64,000 bases of DNA. It comes from Arabidopsis thaliana (lineage: Eukaryota > Streptophyta > Magnoliopsida > Brassicales > Brassicaceae). Positions 49,906 through 61,622 of the stretch are shown one piece after another. The position numbers and the translations under genes are program-made. The notes under the pieces were generated by a model. It did not search any database. It had not been told where the DNA came from and worked only from the letters and a program-made list of their open reading frames with translations. The number at the start of each line of letters is the position of its first letter. Positions within the stretch are counted from its first letter, which is position 1. The stretch spans positions 7,061,151 through 7,125,150 of the forward strand of contig NC_003071.7 of NCBI RefSeq assembly GCF_000001735.4, given 5' to 3'.

Positions 49906-50313
49906 ATTACCTTTGTAAAGGCATTCCGAACAAATTCTCTAGATGCATTTTGAAACCATAGGGACTTGACTTTCTTGGCAGAACAATGGTAACATGTCTG
50001 ATGTTGATGTTCTGTAACTTTGATGATTATAAGAAACTAACTGAAGTATAGTTTGTTACTGCTATATAGAGTTTCTTCCAACAAGCAAACACCTCTAAAT
50101 AATTAGAATGATGTAGAATGTTTTATTTATTTTTTAAGAAAATCTTTTTAATTTTAATCATCTTAACTATACAATGAACTCATTCAACTCACTCATACAA
50201 TCAAAACGTTTCACACATTTATGGAACCTTTAACCTTTCTAAAAAAATTCTTACATTGAAACAAAATTAACTGCATTTAAAACACAATTAAGTCATTTAG
50301 ATTGGTAATTATA

Positions 50314-50554
50314 TCCCTCCATTTAAAATTAATTGTCGTTTAAGGTTTTTCACGAGTATTAAAAAATTATTCAATTTTTTTTTGTTTTACCCCTAATAAA
50401 TGTATTGTTTTACTTGATATCATCAGTAAATAAGGTTAAAAATAGGGATAAAATTAGAAAAATATGTCAAACATTTGTGTTGGAAACCAAAAACGACAAC
50501 TAATATAAAACATAATTTAACTTCTTAAACAAAAACTAATATAAAACAGAGGGG
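50314..50554. mobile_element. Stowaway-like MITE
   Basis: Left TCCCTCCATTTAAAATTAAT, then TGTCGTTT, and inverted right CCCCTCTGTTTTATATTAG form terminal inverted repeats. TA flanks both sides (50312-50313 and 50555-50556). Non-coding, 241 bp. Subterminal GTCGTTT/AACGACA also pair. Confidence 0.65.
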
Positions 50555-50634
50555 TACCAAACTTTGCATTAACTGACTCATTTTTATTAAGTCAACTTAT
50601 ACCCATTAACTCATAAAAAATTTAATGGGTATAA

Positions 50635-51777
50635 TCCTACTATATTATTTGGGAAGTACATTTTAAATGTAACCTTAATTTTTATAATTAATTACATAAA
50701 ATGCCATTAGAAAATTTTAATCAAAAATAAAATCATTTAATGACATCATTAAGATTACCAAAATCATTTAACGACAATATTCATCTCTTAATTATAGGGC
50801 TTATTGGATTTAAAGACGGGTCATCAAAGATTTCCTAAACTGAAGCAAAATATACCGAATATTCAAATATCTATCTGTTACCAAATTATAAACAAATAAG
50901 TTCGTAAAAGAATTTAATATTTTATATACGAAATCAATTAAATCTTAATCACAAAAAAATTAGCACAAAAAAAAAATGGTACATTCGGGTCTATAGTATT
51001 TTTGCAAGACTTTTTTGGTGGATTTGGGTAAAAGTGCATTCGGGTCATATAGTACATTCTCCTATTAAATAAATATGGTGCACTCCTATGTTATTAGCTA
51101 AAATGTTTAGATTATAATTTAGAGTCATATCATAAATAAAATTAATATTAATAAAATAAATGGATTTTTGACAAGACGGATTTGGAGGGACGGGTTTTTG
51201 AATCAACATTAATAAAAAAATAAAATCTAATTAATCCACCGTTTCAATACGGGTTAAATTTTTAATTTATTATTTTTTAAGACCACTAATATTAAATATA
51301 TCAAATCATCCTAATTTAGAAAAGATTATATAAAACCAAAAATGTTACGTGGTATGTATAATGTTACTATATATAAAATTAAACTATAAAATATAAATGT
51401 ATTAGAGAATGATACAATTTGCAAAACTTTTATATATAATAGATAATTCTTAAATTTTTAAAATTACTCCTTTAATTAAAAAATCACGGGACGGGTAAAG
51501 AAATTACAGAACGAGTTTTATTTTGGAATTAAGTTATATGGTGGATGTATTTGAATCAATATTTATAAAATTTTAAAATATTATTAATATGCTGTTTTAA
51601 TAGGGTTAAAACTTCAGTTTTTTAATAATTGTCTAATGGATTCGTGGTATAGCGTTACTTAATAACAATTATAAATTGTAAAATATAAATATTTTATAAA
51701 AATAAATTTGCAAGTTTTAATATATATTACTTTTTAAAAATAAATCATCCCGCGGTATACCGCGGGTTAAAATCTAG
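50635..51777 (+). mobile_element. Non-autonomous Helitron
   Basis: The 3' end has the perfect 18-base hairpin CCCGCGGTATACCGCGGG followed by TTAAAAT and CTAG (51774-51777), then a host T. The 5' end TCCTACTATATTATTTGGG (from 50635, after a host A) matches the usual Arabidopsis Helitron TC-start. Insertion between A and T without target duplication fits rolling-circle elements. No Rep/helicase frame is present. Confidence 0.75.
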
Positions 51778-52069
51778 TTTGACTTATAAAGTCAACTGAT
51801 AAAACTTGAGTTTACTAAATTTGAATAAAAAACAATAAACATTCTCTTTATATATACTCGATTTATTGAAAACAAAATAATTATAATAATGCCTACAAAA
51901 GTTATTAAAAAACAAACCCGTCCAACGGACATGTCTCCCTCTAGTTATCATTAAGGTAAAGTTCATAAAGGTATTGTACTTGGCTTTCTTCTGTTGTCTG
52001 ATAAATGAAAGACTTAACCATCATTAACAATTGGATGTTGGTTTAAAAAAGATGTACATAGAGGACAAT

Positions 52070-52088
52070 AATAATTAATAAGACATAA
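52070..52088. repeat. LINE target-site duplication, left copy
   Basis: AATAATTAATAAGACATAA, identical over 19 bases to 58922-58940. Confidence 0.9.
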
Positions 52089-52494
52089 ATTTGGTGACAG
52101 ATGCTAAAAAAACTCTCTCATGCACTCTTCTCGAGGTGTCTGAAATTGGCAATGTTTGTCAAAAAAAGTAGATCTTGACTTCTTCTTTTAGCTATTTTGA
52201 GAAACTTTTCTTACCCTTCCATGAACTTTGCAGTCCTCGAGCCTTGTAATGGAGGGTTTAGCGTCTTCTTATATGTATACTTGCATCAACTTTCTGTGAT
52301 AGACAGTTCTCTCCTATCACAAGCGAAATTTTTTCAGTCTTTGCTTCTCTCTGTTGTGGTCACGAACAGCTCGTTTCTTGTCCGAAGGAATTAAGCTTTT
52401 ACTGAACTTTTCCTGCTTGAGCAGTGTGGTGTTCTTTCGTTCTCTATCTCTTAAGCCTCTTCCTCATGACTCCCTTATCTCTCGTTCTATTTCC

Positions 52495-54810
52495 ATGTCT
52501 AAGAGAATGAGACCAAGTTGGTACAGGGATTCTCCCCCAAAACAGCTCCCGTATGCCTTTGTGCCGGAAGAAGATGATGACGTTGTCATCCTTCCTCAAG
52601 TTGACAATTCGGCTCTCCTAGGTCGTCTTCAACTTAGCTTGGTTGGTAGAATGTTTCATCAAGGTGGTCGGAGTACTGAAGCTTTGCTCTCTTTTCTCCC
52701 AAATATATGGGATGTCGAAGGGAGGGTCCGGGGAGTTTCTCTTGGAGATTCCCGGTTCCAATTCTTCTTTGAATCTGAGACTGATCTTCAGAAGGTCCTT
52801 AATAAGAGACCTTGCCACTTCAGTAAGTGGTCCTTTGCGCTGGAAAGATGGAAGTCCCACATTGGCATTTCCTTCCCTGATACGATGACCTTCTGGATCA
52901 AAACTGAAGGAATCCCTACTGAATTCTGGGAGGAGGAAGTGCTGAGAAATTTTGGTGCTTCCATTGGAGCAGTTAGGCGAGTTGACTCTTCAAAAGGAAG
53001 ACTCCAAATCTCTGTTAAGGCAGACGTCCCTTTCAGGTTTAATAAGAATGCTCAACTCCCAAATGGTGAAGTAGTTAAAGTAAAACTATTTTATGAAAAG
53101 CTCTTTTGATGGTGTACCTACTGTCGCCGGATCTGTCACGAACTTGACCAGTGTCCCCTCCTCGATGAAAATCAGCGAGTGGCTCTAATGGCAGAGGATC
53201 AGAGACATAGTCATCTCGACGGATCAGTTGATGGTCGTTCCTAGTCTCTCTCTCTCAGTCAAGGAGGAACAGTGGTTCCTCGTAACGGCCCTGGTGAGCG
53301 GGTTGTGTCTCTCCCTGAAGGTCCTCAAATCTGAAAGTCCAATCCGTCTTACGGACCCAATCGTTTGGCGGCGAACAATCCTCCCCTGTCCAAGTCTTCT
53401 TCCCGCTTTGGTGGCTCTCGCTCCCGGCGCCATCCTCATCCTCCTTCCTCTCGACGTCTGCCTACGGACCGGGCTCCACCGCCTAACCGGGCTTCTGGCT
53501 CTGTACGACGCTCGTCTCCCCCTGAAGGTCGTAAGCGACGTTATGGTGTCTCTTTCTCTCAGGAGAAGATTGTGGAAAAGCCATCTAAAGGAAATCAGGA
53601 CCTGGCGCGTGTAGTTCCCTCCTCCTCGCTCCCACCTTCCACCATCCCTGGTGAGCTGCGATCCTCACCTCACCTCTCTGACTCGCAGATAACAATCTCG
53701 GACCCCCTCCTGGCTCCCTCAAGAGCAAAACAGAGAACCTCTTCCCCGGCTTATGTCAGGGAAAGACCTTTCCGCCTAAACCTATCTAAGAAGCACTCTG
53801 CTTCAGAAAAAGGAAAGGGCAAAGTGGGGGATCCTCCCATGTCTCTCGGAGACACGACTCCGGGGTCTAGCCCCTCTGCCAAGAAATCTCTTAATTTCGA
53901 TCTAGATCCTTCATCGAAGATCACAACTACCCCAAGTTCTGTAAATCATGTTGTGCAAGTCCCTTCCCCACCTGGTAAGCGTCTGAGCTGGTACGAGATG
54001 AAGGTGGAAGAAGATGAAGCCAATGCCCGGGCTTTAGGTGCAGGACCGGACACGATATTAGCGGCGAAGTTTTCTCAGGTCGTCTCCTTTGCAAGCCCAG
54101 TTGTTGATGTCCCTGCTCTCCCTGACCGGCAATCCCACTCTCCTCCCCTCTCTGGTGGCTCCCCTCAAGCCGAATGGGATAAGAACCTCAATCCTCTCTC
54201 GGAGGCGCTTAACCTAGACTGGACGGCCGAGGATGAGGCTGCCTATCACGCTCTGGAACCTCCGTTCACCACGGGGGAAGAAGATGTGGCAGGAAAAAAC
54301 ACTCTGAGAATTGAGTCCCATGTTTCTTCTCTAGAACGTTTGGAGACGCAGTCGTCGATCTCCCTCGCTTCCACGCAGCGTCCGACTCCGTCCAAAGTTC
54401 TTGAAGGAGCGACTGAGAACGGCGGTGATGTGGAGAACAGAGATCAGCTTCTGTCCCTAGATGGGCTTCTCTCTTTGGAAATAGATTTTGTTTCTACTCT
54501 CGGTGGGCCAAAAAAGGGAGTAAAAAAGAAGAGGGCCGAAACCCATTCTCGCAAGGGTAATACTACTTCTGGTAAAGTCCAGTCCTCTTTGGGCCTTTTG
54601 GTGAATCTAGCTTCAAAAAAGATACAAAATGTCAAAGGACGTTCTCCGAGTAAGCGTCTCTTGCTCAAAGGTGGGGCTTCCAAGTCAAGAGCTGCTAAAC
54701 GTCCGTCTTCGGCTCCTCGTTCAAGCATCTTCCCGTCATCCAAAGTCAAATCTCCGGGGTCTATTGGTGGCTCGGTGGGGTCCATGGAACCCCCCGACAC
54801 TAACCCATGA
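52495..54810 (+). pseudogene. LINE ORF1 (DUF4283 and zinc knuckle), three nonsense codons
   Basis: The ATG at 52495 opens MSKRMRPSWYRDS. A DUF4283 RNA-binding-type domain follows (LLGRLQLSLVGRMF, FQFFFESETDLQKVL, FWIKTEGIPTEFWEEE), then the zinc knuckle CTYCRRICHELDQC just after a TGA at 53107-53109. Further in-frame stops are TAG at 53242-53244 and TGA at 53332-53334. The frame is then open, Pro/Ser-rich, to the TGA at 54808-54810. The last two stops fit CAG-to-TAG and CGA-to-TGA changes, as expected from deamination of methylated cytosine. The product would bind element RNA and act as nucleic-acid chaperone. Confidence 0.85.
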
Positions 54811-57800
54811 GGATCTTAGCGTGGAGGACATGTGTCGCATGTATTCTCCGGGTTTTCTTTTTTTATCGGAAACTAAAAATGATCTTTTGTATCTTCAGAA
54901 TATGCAAGTATCTCTAGGCTTTGATTGTCTCCAAACTGTTGACCCTATAGGTAACAGTGGTGGATTAGCTCTATTGTACTCTAATGAATTTCCGGTTACG
55001 GTTGTTTTTCTTAATGATCAGCTTATTGATATTGAGACTATTATTGATGGTAACCGTGTTTGTATTACTTTTGTTTATGGCGACCCGAATGTCCAATATC
55101 GGGAACTAGTTTGGGAACGGTTGACCCGTATTGGTATTATTCGTTCAGATCCATGGTTCATGATAGGAGATTTCAATGAAATCACCGGGAACCATGAGAA
55201 AAAGGGAGGCAAAAGTTGGTCCGAATCTTCTTTCCTTCCTTTCCGATGTATGATCGAAAATTGCGGGATGATTGAAATTCCATCCCATGACAATCTTTTC
55301 TCATGGGTGGGACGACGGAGTTGTGGAGTTACGGGACGACGGGTCCGGAAAGTCATTAAAGCTCGGTTGGATAGGGCTATGGCCAATGAGGAATGGCATA
55401 ATATTTTTTCCCACTCGAATGTGGAGTATGTTAAATTATGGGGATCAGATCACCGCCCTCTCCTTGGTTCAATACAAAACAGTCCCCAACGTAATTTTAA
55501 GCAGTTTTCTTTTGATAAACGATGGTTTGGGAAATCGGGCTTTAAAGAATCTGTGTACGAAGGGTGGAACCTATCTTCCCATGATGGTGATTTTTTTTCA
55601 CAAAAAGTGAAAAGTTGTAGAAAATCTATTTCTACTTGGAAGAAAGCTAGTTCAACTAATTCAGAGAAAAAAATTGTGGACTTGCAAGATCAGATTGATC
55701 GAGCTCAAGAAGATGAGGCCATCTCTGCAGAGGACCTCCTAGCCCTGAAATGGAAACTCTGTGATGCGTATAGAGAAGAGGAAATTTTTTGGCGCCAAAA
55801 GAGTAGGGAATTGTGGTACAAGTCCGGTGATAATAACACAAATTTTTTTCATGCGATAACTAAGCAGAGAAGAGCGAAAAACAAGATTATTGGCTTATTG
55901 AATCAAGACGGTCTGTGGATTGATAACGAGGTGGGAATTGAAAATCTAGAAGTGGATTATTTCAAGGATTTAGTCACCACCTCAAATCCACAAGATTTCC
56001 ATTCCGCCATTCGGGATGTGCCAGTGATAATTTCAGAAGAAATAAACAAAAATCTCACAAAAGATATTTCCCCGGCAGAAGTCAAACGCGCCCTTTTTTC
56101 TCTCAACCCAGATAAAGCTCCAGGTCCAGATGGAATGACAAGTTTTTTCTATCAAAAGTTTTGGGATTTGACGGGCCCTGATTTAGTTATAATAGTCCAA
56201 AACTTTCTTTCTTCAGGTGCTTTTGACAAGCAGTTGAATGAGACAAACATTTGCTTGATCCCTAAGGTAGACCGACCTAGGAAAATGGTGGAGTTTCGCC
56301 CTATTAGTCTGTGTAATGTGAGCTACAAAGTTATCTCAAAAGTTCTTAGCTTCCGGCTAAAGAAACTACTTCCGGACTTGATATCCGAGACGCAATCTGC
56401 CTTTGTGGCAGGTCGCCTAATTACAGATAATATTCTAATTGCACAAGAAAACTTTCATGCTCTCCGGAATAACCCGGCTTGCAGAAAAAAGTTTATGGCT
56501 ATTAAGACAGATATGAGCAAAGCTTATGACCGGGTTGAATGGTGTTTTCTTCAAGCGCTTATGTTGAAAATGGGTTTTTCCCAAAAATGGGTTGACTTAA
56601 TAACCTTTTGTATCTCTTCGGTCACTTATAAAGTCCTTGTAAATGGTTCCCCGAGAGGCTTTATTAAACCATCAAGAGGTATCCGTCAAGGAGACCCAAT
56701 CTCCCCTTTCCTCTTCATCTTGTGCACAGAGGCTTTGGTAGCAAGCCTCAAAGATGCGGAGTGGCACGGCCGGATTCAAGGCCTACAAATCTCTCGTGCG
56801 AGCCCTTCAACCTCTCACCTATTGTTCGCGGATGACAGTCTTTTCTTCTGTAGAGCGGATCCTGTCCAAGGGCAGGAAATTATTAAAATTCTTCGGACAT
56901 ACGGGGAGGCCTCGGGTCAGCAGTTAAACTCTGCTAAGTCTTCCATTTTGTTTGGACATGATGTGGAAAATACTATTCGTAACAACATTAAAGTAGCTAT
57001 TGGGATCCATAAGGATGGCGGTATGGGTTCATATCTGGGCTTACCAGAGAAGATCCATGGTTCAAAAGTTCAAGTCTTCTCTTTTGTAAGAGATCGTCTT
57101 CAAAAACGCTTGAATACTTGGACGGCTAAATTCTTGTCAAAAGGCGACAAAGAAGTACTTATAAAGTCTGTAGCTCAGGCCCTTCCGACATACGTCATGT
57201 CGTGCTTCCTTCTCCCAAAAGCAATTCGCTCCAAGCTAAGTAATGCCATTGCCAATGTTTGGTGGAAAACCAATGAAAACAGTAACGGTATTCATTGGAT
57301 AGCTTGGGATACCCTTTGTAAACCCCATTCGGAGGGGGGGATAGGCTTTAGAACACTTGAAGAGTTTAACTTAGCTCTGTTAGCTAAACAATTATGGCGG
57401 CTGATTCGATTTCCGAATTCTCTTCTCAGTAGAATCTTACGTGGAAGATATTTCCGTTTTAGTGATCCACTCCATATTGGTGCTTCGTTTAGACCCTCTT
57501 ATGGATGGAGAAGTATTATGGCGGCGAAACCCCTTCTTCTTTTGGGCCTCCGTCGGACCATAGGTTCTGGAATGTTGACTCGCGTCTGGGAAGATCCTTG
57601 GATCCCCTCAATTCCTGCAAGGCCAGCTAAGAGCATCCTTGATACAAGAGATCCCCATCTTTATGTAAACGACCTGATTGATCAAAACACTCAATCGTGG
57701 AAGATCGACCGTCTTACATCCTTGATAGACCCCGTTGACATTCCACTTATATTAGGAATTTGACCAAGTCGGACCTACTTGAGTGATGGATATAGCTGGC

Positions 57801-58837
57801 CGTATACTAAATCTGGTAATTACTCTGTTAAGTCCGGATATTGGGCCGCGAGAGATCTTTCTCGTCCTATTTGTGACCCCCCTTCTCAGGGACCAGGTGT
57901 TACGGCACTTCAGGCACAAGTATGGAAGCTTAAAACTACACGAAAGCTTAAGCATTTCGCGTGGCAATGTATTTCAGGGTGTCTTTCTACCTGTCAACGT
58001 CTAGCTTACAGACATATGGGTACCGATAAGAGTTGCCCCCGTTGCGGTGCTTCGGAGGAGTCGATTAACCATTTACTCTTTCATTGTCCACCTTCTCGAC
58101 AAATATGGGCACTCTCGCCTATTCCTTCCTCAGGGAGTCTTTTCCCTAGAAATTCTCTCTTTTATAACTTCGATTTTTTTCTTTGGCGTGGCCGGGAATT
58201 CGATATAGAAGAAGATGTTATTGCTCTCTTTCCATGGATTATTTGGTATATCTGGAAAAGTAGAAACCGCTTTATATTTGAAAACGTCAGGGAACCCCCT
58301 CCTGAAACTCTCGCATTGGCCCTCCAAGAAGCTGCTGCTTGGAAACAAGCCATGCTAATTGACGAGGATCATGTAGATGCTCCCCCTCCGCCTAGCTTCG
58401 CGGAAGCCCCCCCAGCTGAGCTCGTTGAGTGTCAATTTGATGCGTCCTGGCACGCTGAAGACTCTCTAAGTGGCTTTGGTTGGGTGTTCGTCAGACATGA
58501 TGTTGTCTTACACCTGGGTCTCAAGAGTGAGCGTCGGAGTTTATCACCGCTCCATGCTGAATTTGACTCCTTGTTATGGGCGATGGAATCACTGATCTCT
58601 ATTGGTATGACGACTGGTGCCTTTGCTTCGGATTGCGCAAATCTGATCTCTATCCTGGATAATCAAGATGAGTGGCCATCCTTCGCTGCGGAGATTGTCT
58701 CATATCGATCTTTAGTCTGTTTATTCTCGTCTTTTAGTATTCGCTTTGTTCCTCGTAGTTTTAACTTTCGAGCTGATTGTCTAGCTAAAAAAGCTCGAGT
58801 CCGCAATTGTATTTTTTCTCATGCAGTCGGTTCCTGA
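54808..58837 (+). pseudogene. LINE ORF2 (endonuclease, reverse transcriptase, RNase H), broken
   Basis: The start ATG overlaps the ORF1 stop as ATGA (54807-54810), a layout used for reinitiation. MRILAW is followed at once by sequence in another frame (VEDMCRMYSPGFLFLSETKN), so a short deletion near 54825 removed the expected N-C-x-G-L-G endonuclease motif and shifted the frame. Further on are endonuclease motifs (WFMIGDFNEI, KARLDRAMAN, SDHRPLL), reverse transcriptase (FRPISLCNVSYKVISKVL, TDMSKAYDRVEW, GIRQGDPISPFLF, LLFADDSLFF), a zinc-binding stretch (CPRCGASEESINHLLFHC) and RNase H (FDASWHAEDSLSGFGW, PLHAEFDSLLWAM, ASDCANLI). A TGA at 57761-57763, probably a former CGA, interrupts the frame before the RNase H part. 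Confidence 0.88.
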
Positions 58838-58921
58838 ATGGCTCTCCGTAGAGGAGAGCCTCTTCCTGACATCTTAACGAGAATGGTGTTTGATGAAAAA
58901 TCTAAAAATAAAAAATAAAAA

Positions 58922-58940
58922 AATAATTAATAAGACATAA
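58922..58940. repeat. LINE target-site duplication, right copy
   Basis: Perfect 19-bp match to 52070-52088, directly after the A-rich tail. Confidence 0.9.
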
Positions 58941-59351
58941 TCAAACGAATAGTCTATAGTCTATATGTCTTGTAAGAAAACTCCAACGATATTTGAAACT
59001 CCTCTTAGAAAATGTGAAGAGTGTGGTGGATGATGCTGGATTGGTTCCATTTGGGTTTTCCGGTTTTCATGTTTATCGGTTTCATAAAAACAAAATTACT
59101 AAACCATAGGTAACCTTTTGTAATCCGATTTGATTTCGGTTAGGTTTATTCGGTTCGGTATGGTTTGGTTATTCACAATCGGTTCTGAATTTTTGGATTT
59201 CAGAACAATGAAACCAAACGGTTTGTAAATAAGTTTCTGTTCGATCTCTGTTTTAACTTTTTCTGTTTGGCACAAGAACTCTCAAACAATTCATTTATTT
59301 GGATGGTTGTTCAATCATAGAGATACAACAAATCCTATTCCTCATAGATTC
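58941..59351. other. Intergenic, PAP10 3' side
   Basis: AT-rich DNA with GGTTTCGGTT/TTCGGTTCGG transposon-like words near 59040-59190, then probably the PAP10 3' UTR. No gene. Confidence 0.45.
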
Positions 59352-61622
59352 TCAAGAATTACAAGAAGGAGAATCATCAACAGGATGCCAAAATCTGTTA
59401 TAAAACCACATTCTGTCACCCTCCACAGCATAACCATCATGGTTCCTATGCCATCCATAGTGAGCATGCGTCCTGTTCTTTATCGAGAATATAGCATGCC
59501 CGAAGCTTGCTTCTCTAAAGGCAGAGTACTTAGGCTGAGGCTCAGTCATTCTACAAGAAACCATATCACACATTTAAACTCATAATCTATAGAATCTAAT
59601 ATAAAAAATCGGTTCCATTGAGAAGAAATGTTAGCTTACTTGGTAGCCAAGCCCTCAATATTGCCTCCATCACCAATGGTGATATAGACTGGAGCTGATT
59701 GATCTTTGACTGGAGTGCAAATGCCGTTAACAACATTGTAAGCTATGTTTGATACACGTTCCTGGTTTCACAATAGCTTAGATTTCTTAGTATCTATAGT
59801 TTAAAGAGACATCGTGACCCAAAAGTTATTGATCTTACCGATCTTTCGTAGGCGTGGACATGACCTGCAAAAACTACATCTACTTTGTACTTGACAAACC
59901 AAGCCTCATACATTACCCTCATTGTTTCACCTTCCATGTAATGGTAATCATAGCTGTTGTACCATGGTGAATGCATCAGAACAATCAACCACGGAGTTTC
60001 CGTTCTGTTAACCTTTGGGAACTCCTCTTCGAGCCATTGGTACTGTGGTGTGTATTTTCCTGTCCAAGAAAGATAAGAATATTCAGATCCTCTTACTCAT
60101 GGTTTGAGAATATTGCACAAAAAGGTTTAATATTTTTAAAGATGCCTTGCCATATGCTGAATATGAAGCTAGCACGATTATGTAAGCCGGTCCTCTCTTT
60201 ATCGAGTACCAGAATGGTTCGGTGCTGCCTGATGATCGGTAAGGAGTTCGGTACCTATGCGTGAACGGCTTAAACGGTCTGTTTTCACCCTACACATTAC
60301 ATAAAAACAATCCATCTCAATCTTTAGTCTAAGTAGATGCTCTTATAGCATTTTTAAGCCTACAGAAAAAAACAAAGAAGAAGAAGCAAGAAGCATTACA
60401 ATCTCCGGGGCAAAATCGAGTTCATGGTTTCCGGTAGTCCAAATCCAAGGCTGATAAGCTGTGCTTCTTTCAGCAAATCTTCCCCAACTGTCCCATCTCC
60501 TATTGTCATGATCCGGATAAGTATCAGCGTATGAGATATCGCCGACGAACAAAACCGCTTGCCCTTTTGTTGGGTTATTCTCATAATGTGTTAAGGTTAT
60601 GTTTGAGTCATAACTCTGCCCAAGATCCCCTGCAAAACAAAAATTTGCAACACAAGATCAAGTCCATGGGAGAGGCTAGTAAAATGCATTTTTGTTAAAA
60701 GTTAAAACCATGACAATATGTTTCAGGACAGTACCAATGAGACCAAAAGTGTAGGGAACATCAGGACCGATCTCAGGAGGAGTGAAGAACCAAAACTTAC
60801 GCTCCGTTTGTCCCACACCTAACACATAATAGTACTTGGTGTCATACTGTAATAAGAAAAACCACAACATCAGCTAACAACAACACTACCAAAGATGATG
60901 GTAATGAGATACATAAATAAAAAATGATTATGATGATGGACCTCTAAGTTTCTGATAGGGCAATGATGGATAAAACCAGAAGTATAATTGTAGAACTTGT
61001 AAGTATTGGTTTTGCCATGAGCTTTGTGCTTTTTGGTGCTATTCTCTTTCCAGTAAATGACTTTGTTAGATCCTTTTGCTTCTTGTGTCACCCATGATAC
61101 TATCACTGCCTTTCCTTCTACATCTCCTTGTGTTATATGCACCTTTTTGCCCCAAAATCAAAACACACTATTATCACATTATTTTTACAAATTAAGAATG
61201 AAAAAGTTCACATTCTTTAATAACTACCAATTAACAAGCTTGAATAATCCAATAAATAGCTTTTTGTTTAGAACAAGATTAAAAAAAAACAAAAAGTGAA
61301 ACCCAATATTAAATTGAGAAAGATAACTAAAACTGTAAAACACCAACCTAACCTAACACTTGGAGGTAACCCACCAAAGAACTCATAATTAAAAACAGAA
61401 CCCACCACAAAAAACTCATAAAAGAAAAGATTTGTGTACCTGTTGAGGAGCATTGTAGCCACAAGGAACACGAAAAACATCGCTATCAAGAGGCATATCA
61501 ACGGTTGCTTCTAATTTTCTGACATATCTACTGGTGATGCCTCCATTACAGAGTAAGCTATTTAGGACACAACACAGAACAAGAACAATGGAACCGAAAT
61601 CTGATTTTCGGACACGACCCAT
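59352..61622 (-). CDS. PAP10: Purple acid phosphatase 10
   Basis: Eight exons join in phase: 61622-61440, 61142-60942, 60846-60735, 60629-60400, 60289-60151, 60059-59839, 59761-59640 and 59550-59352, giving 468 residues (AT2G16430). A signal peptide ([18 protein letters not shown]) leads to a fibronectin-like N domain ([19 protein letters not shown]) and the metallophosphatase domain. Metal-ligand motifs: [51 protein letters not shown] and GHVHAYERS; several N-glycosylation sites. Established role: secreted, root-surface acid phosphatase induced by phosphate starvation that releases phosphate from organic esters. The intron at 60150-60060 begins GCAAGG, a GC-AG intron. All other borders are GT-AG. 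Confidence 0.96.

Larger units (their letters stand above)
47900..52069. other. Repeat-rich intergenic region before the LINE
   Basis: AT-rich DNA with no supported gene. Contains the MULE-like block (48955-49905), a Stowaway-like MITE (50314-50554) and a Helitron (50635-51777), listed separately. Fragments at 48180-48330 (AGATAGA, TAGAAGTGAGTTTGAGATGC) are common Arabidopsis repeat words. Confidence 0.5.
52089..58921 (+). mobile_element. Full-length LINE (non-LTR retrotransposon)
   Basis: 6.8 kb bounded by perfect 19-bp direct repeats, with a 5' region of about 400 bp, ORF1, ORF2 and an A-rich 3' tail (AAAAATAAAAAATAAAAAAA). ORF1 has DUF4283 and a zinc knuckle; ORF2 has endonuclease, reverse transcriptase and RNase H. 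The perfect target duplication implies recent insertion, yet both ORFs are broken, so it was either already defective or decayed quickly. It corresponds in position to an annotated non-LTR retroelement locus of AT2G16410 type (recollection). It points towards PAP10, whose 3' end is about 430 bp away. Confidence 0.92.

Noticed and set aside
52618..54800. Several antisense frames over LINE ORF1
   Set aside because: GC-richer coding DNA leaves open antisense frames; the plus-strand domains are clear.
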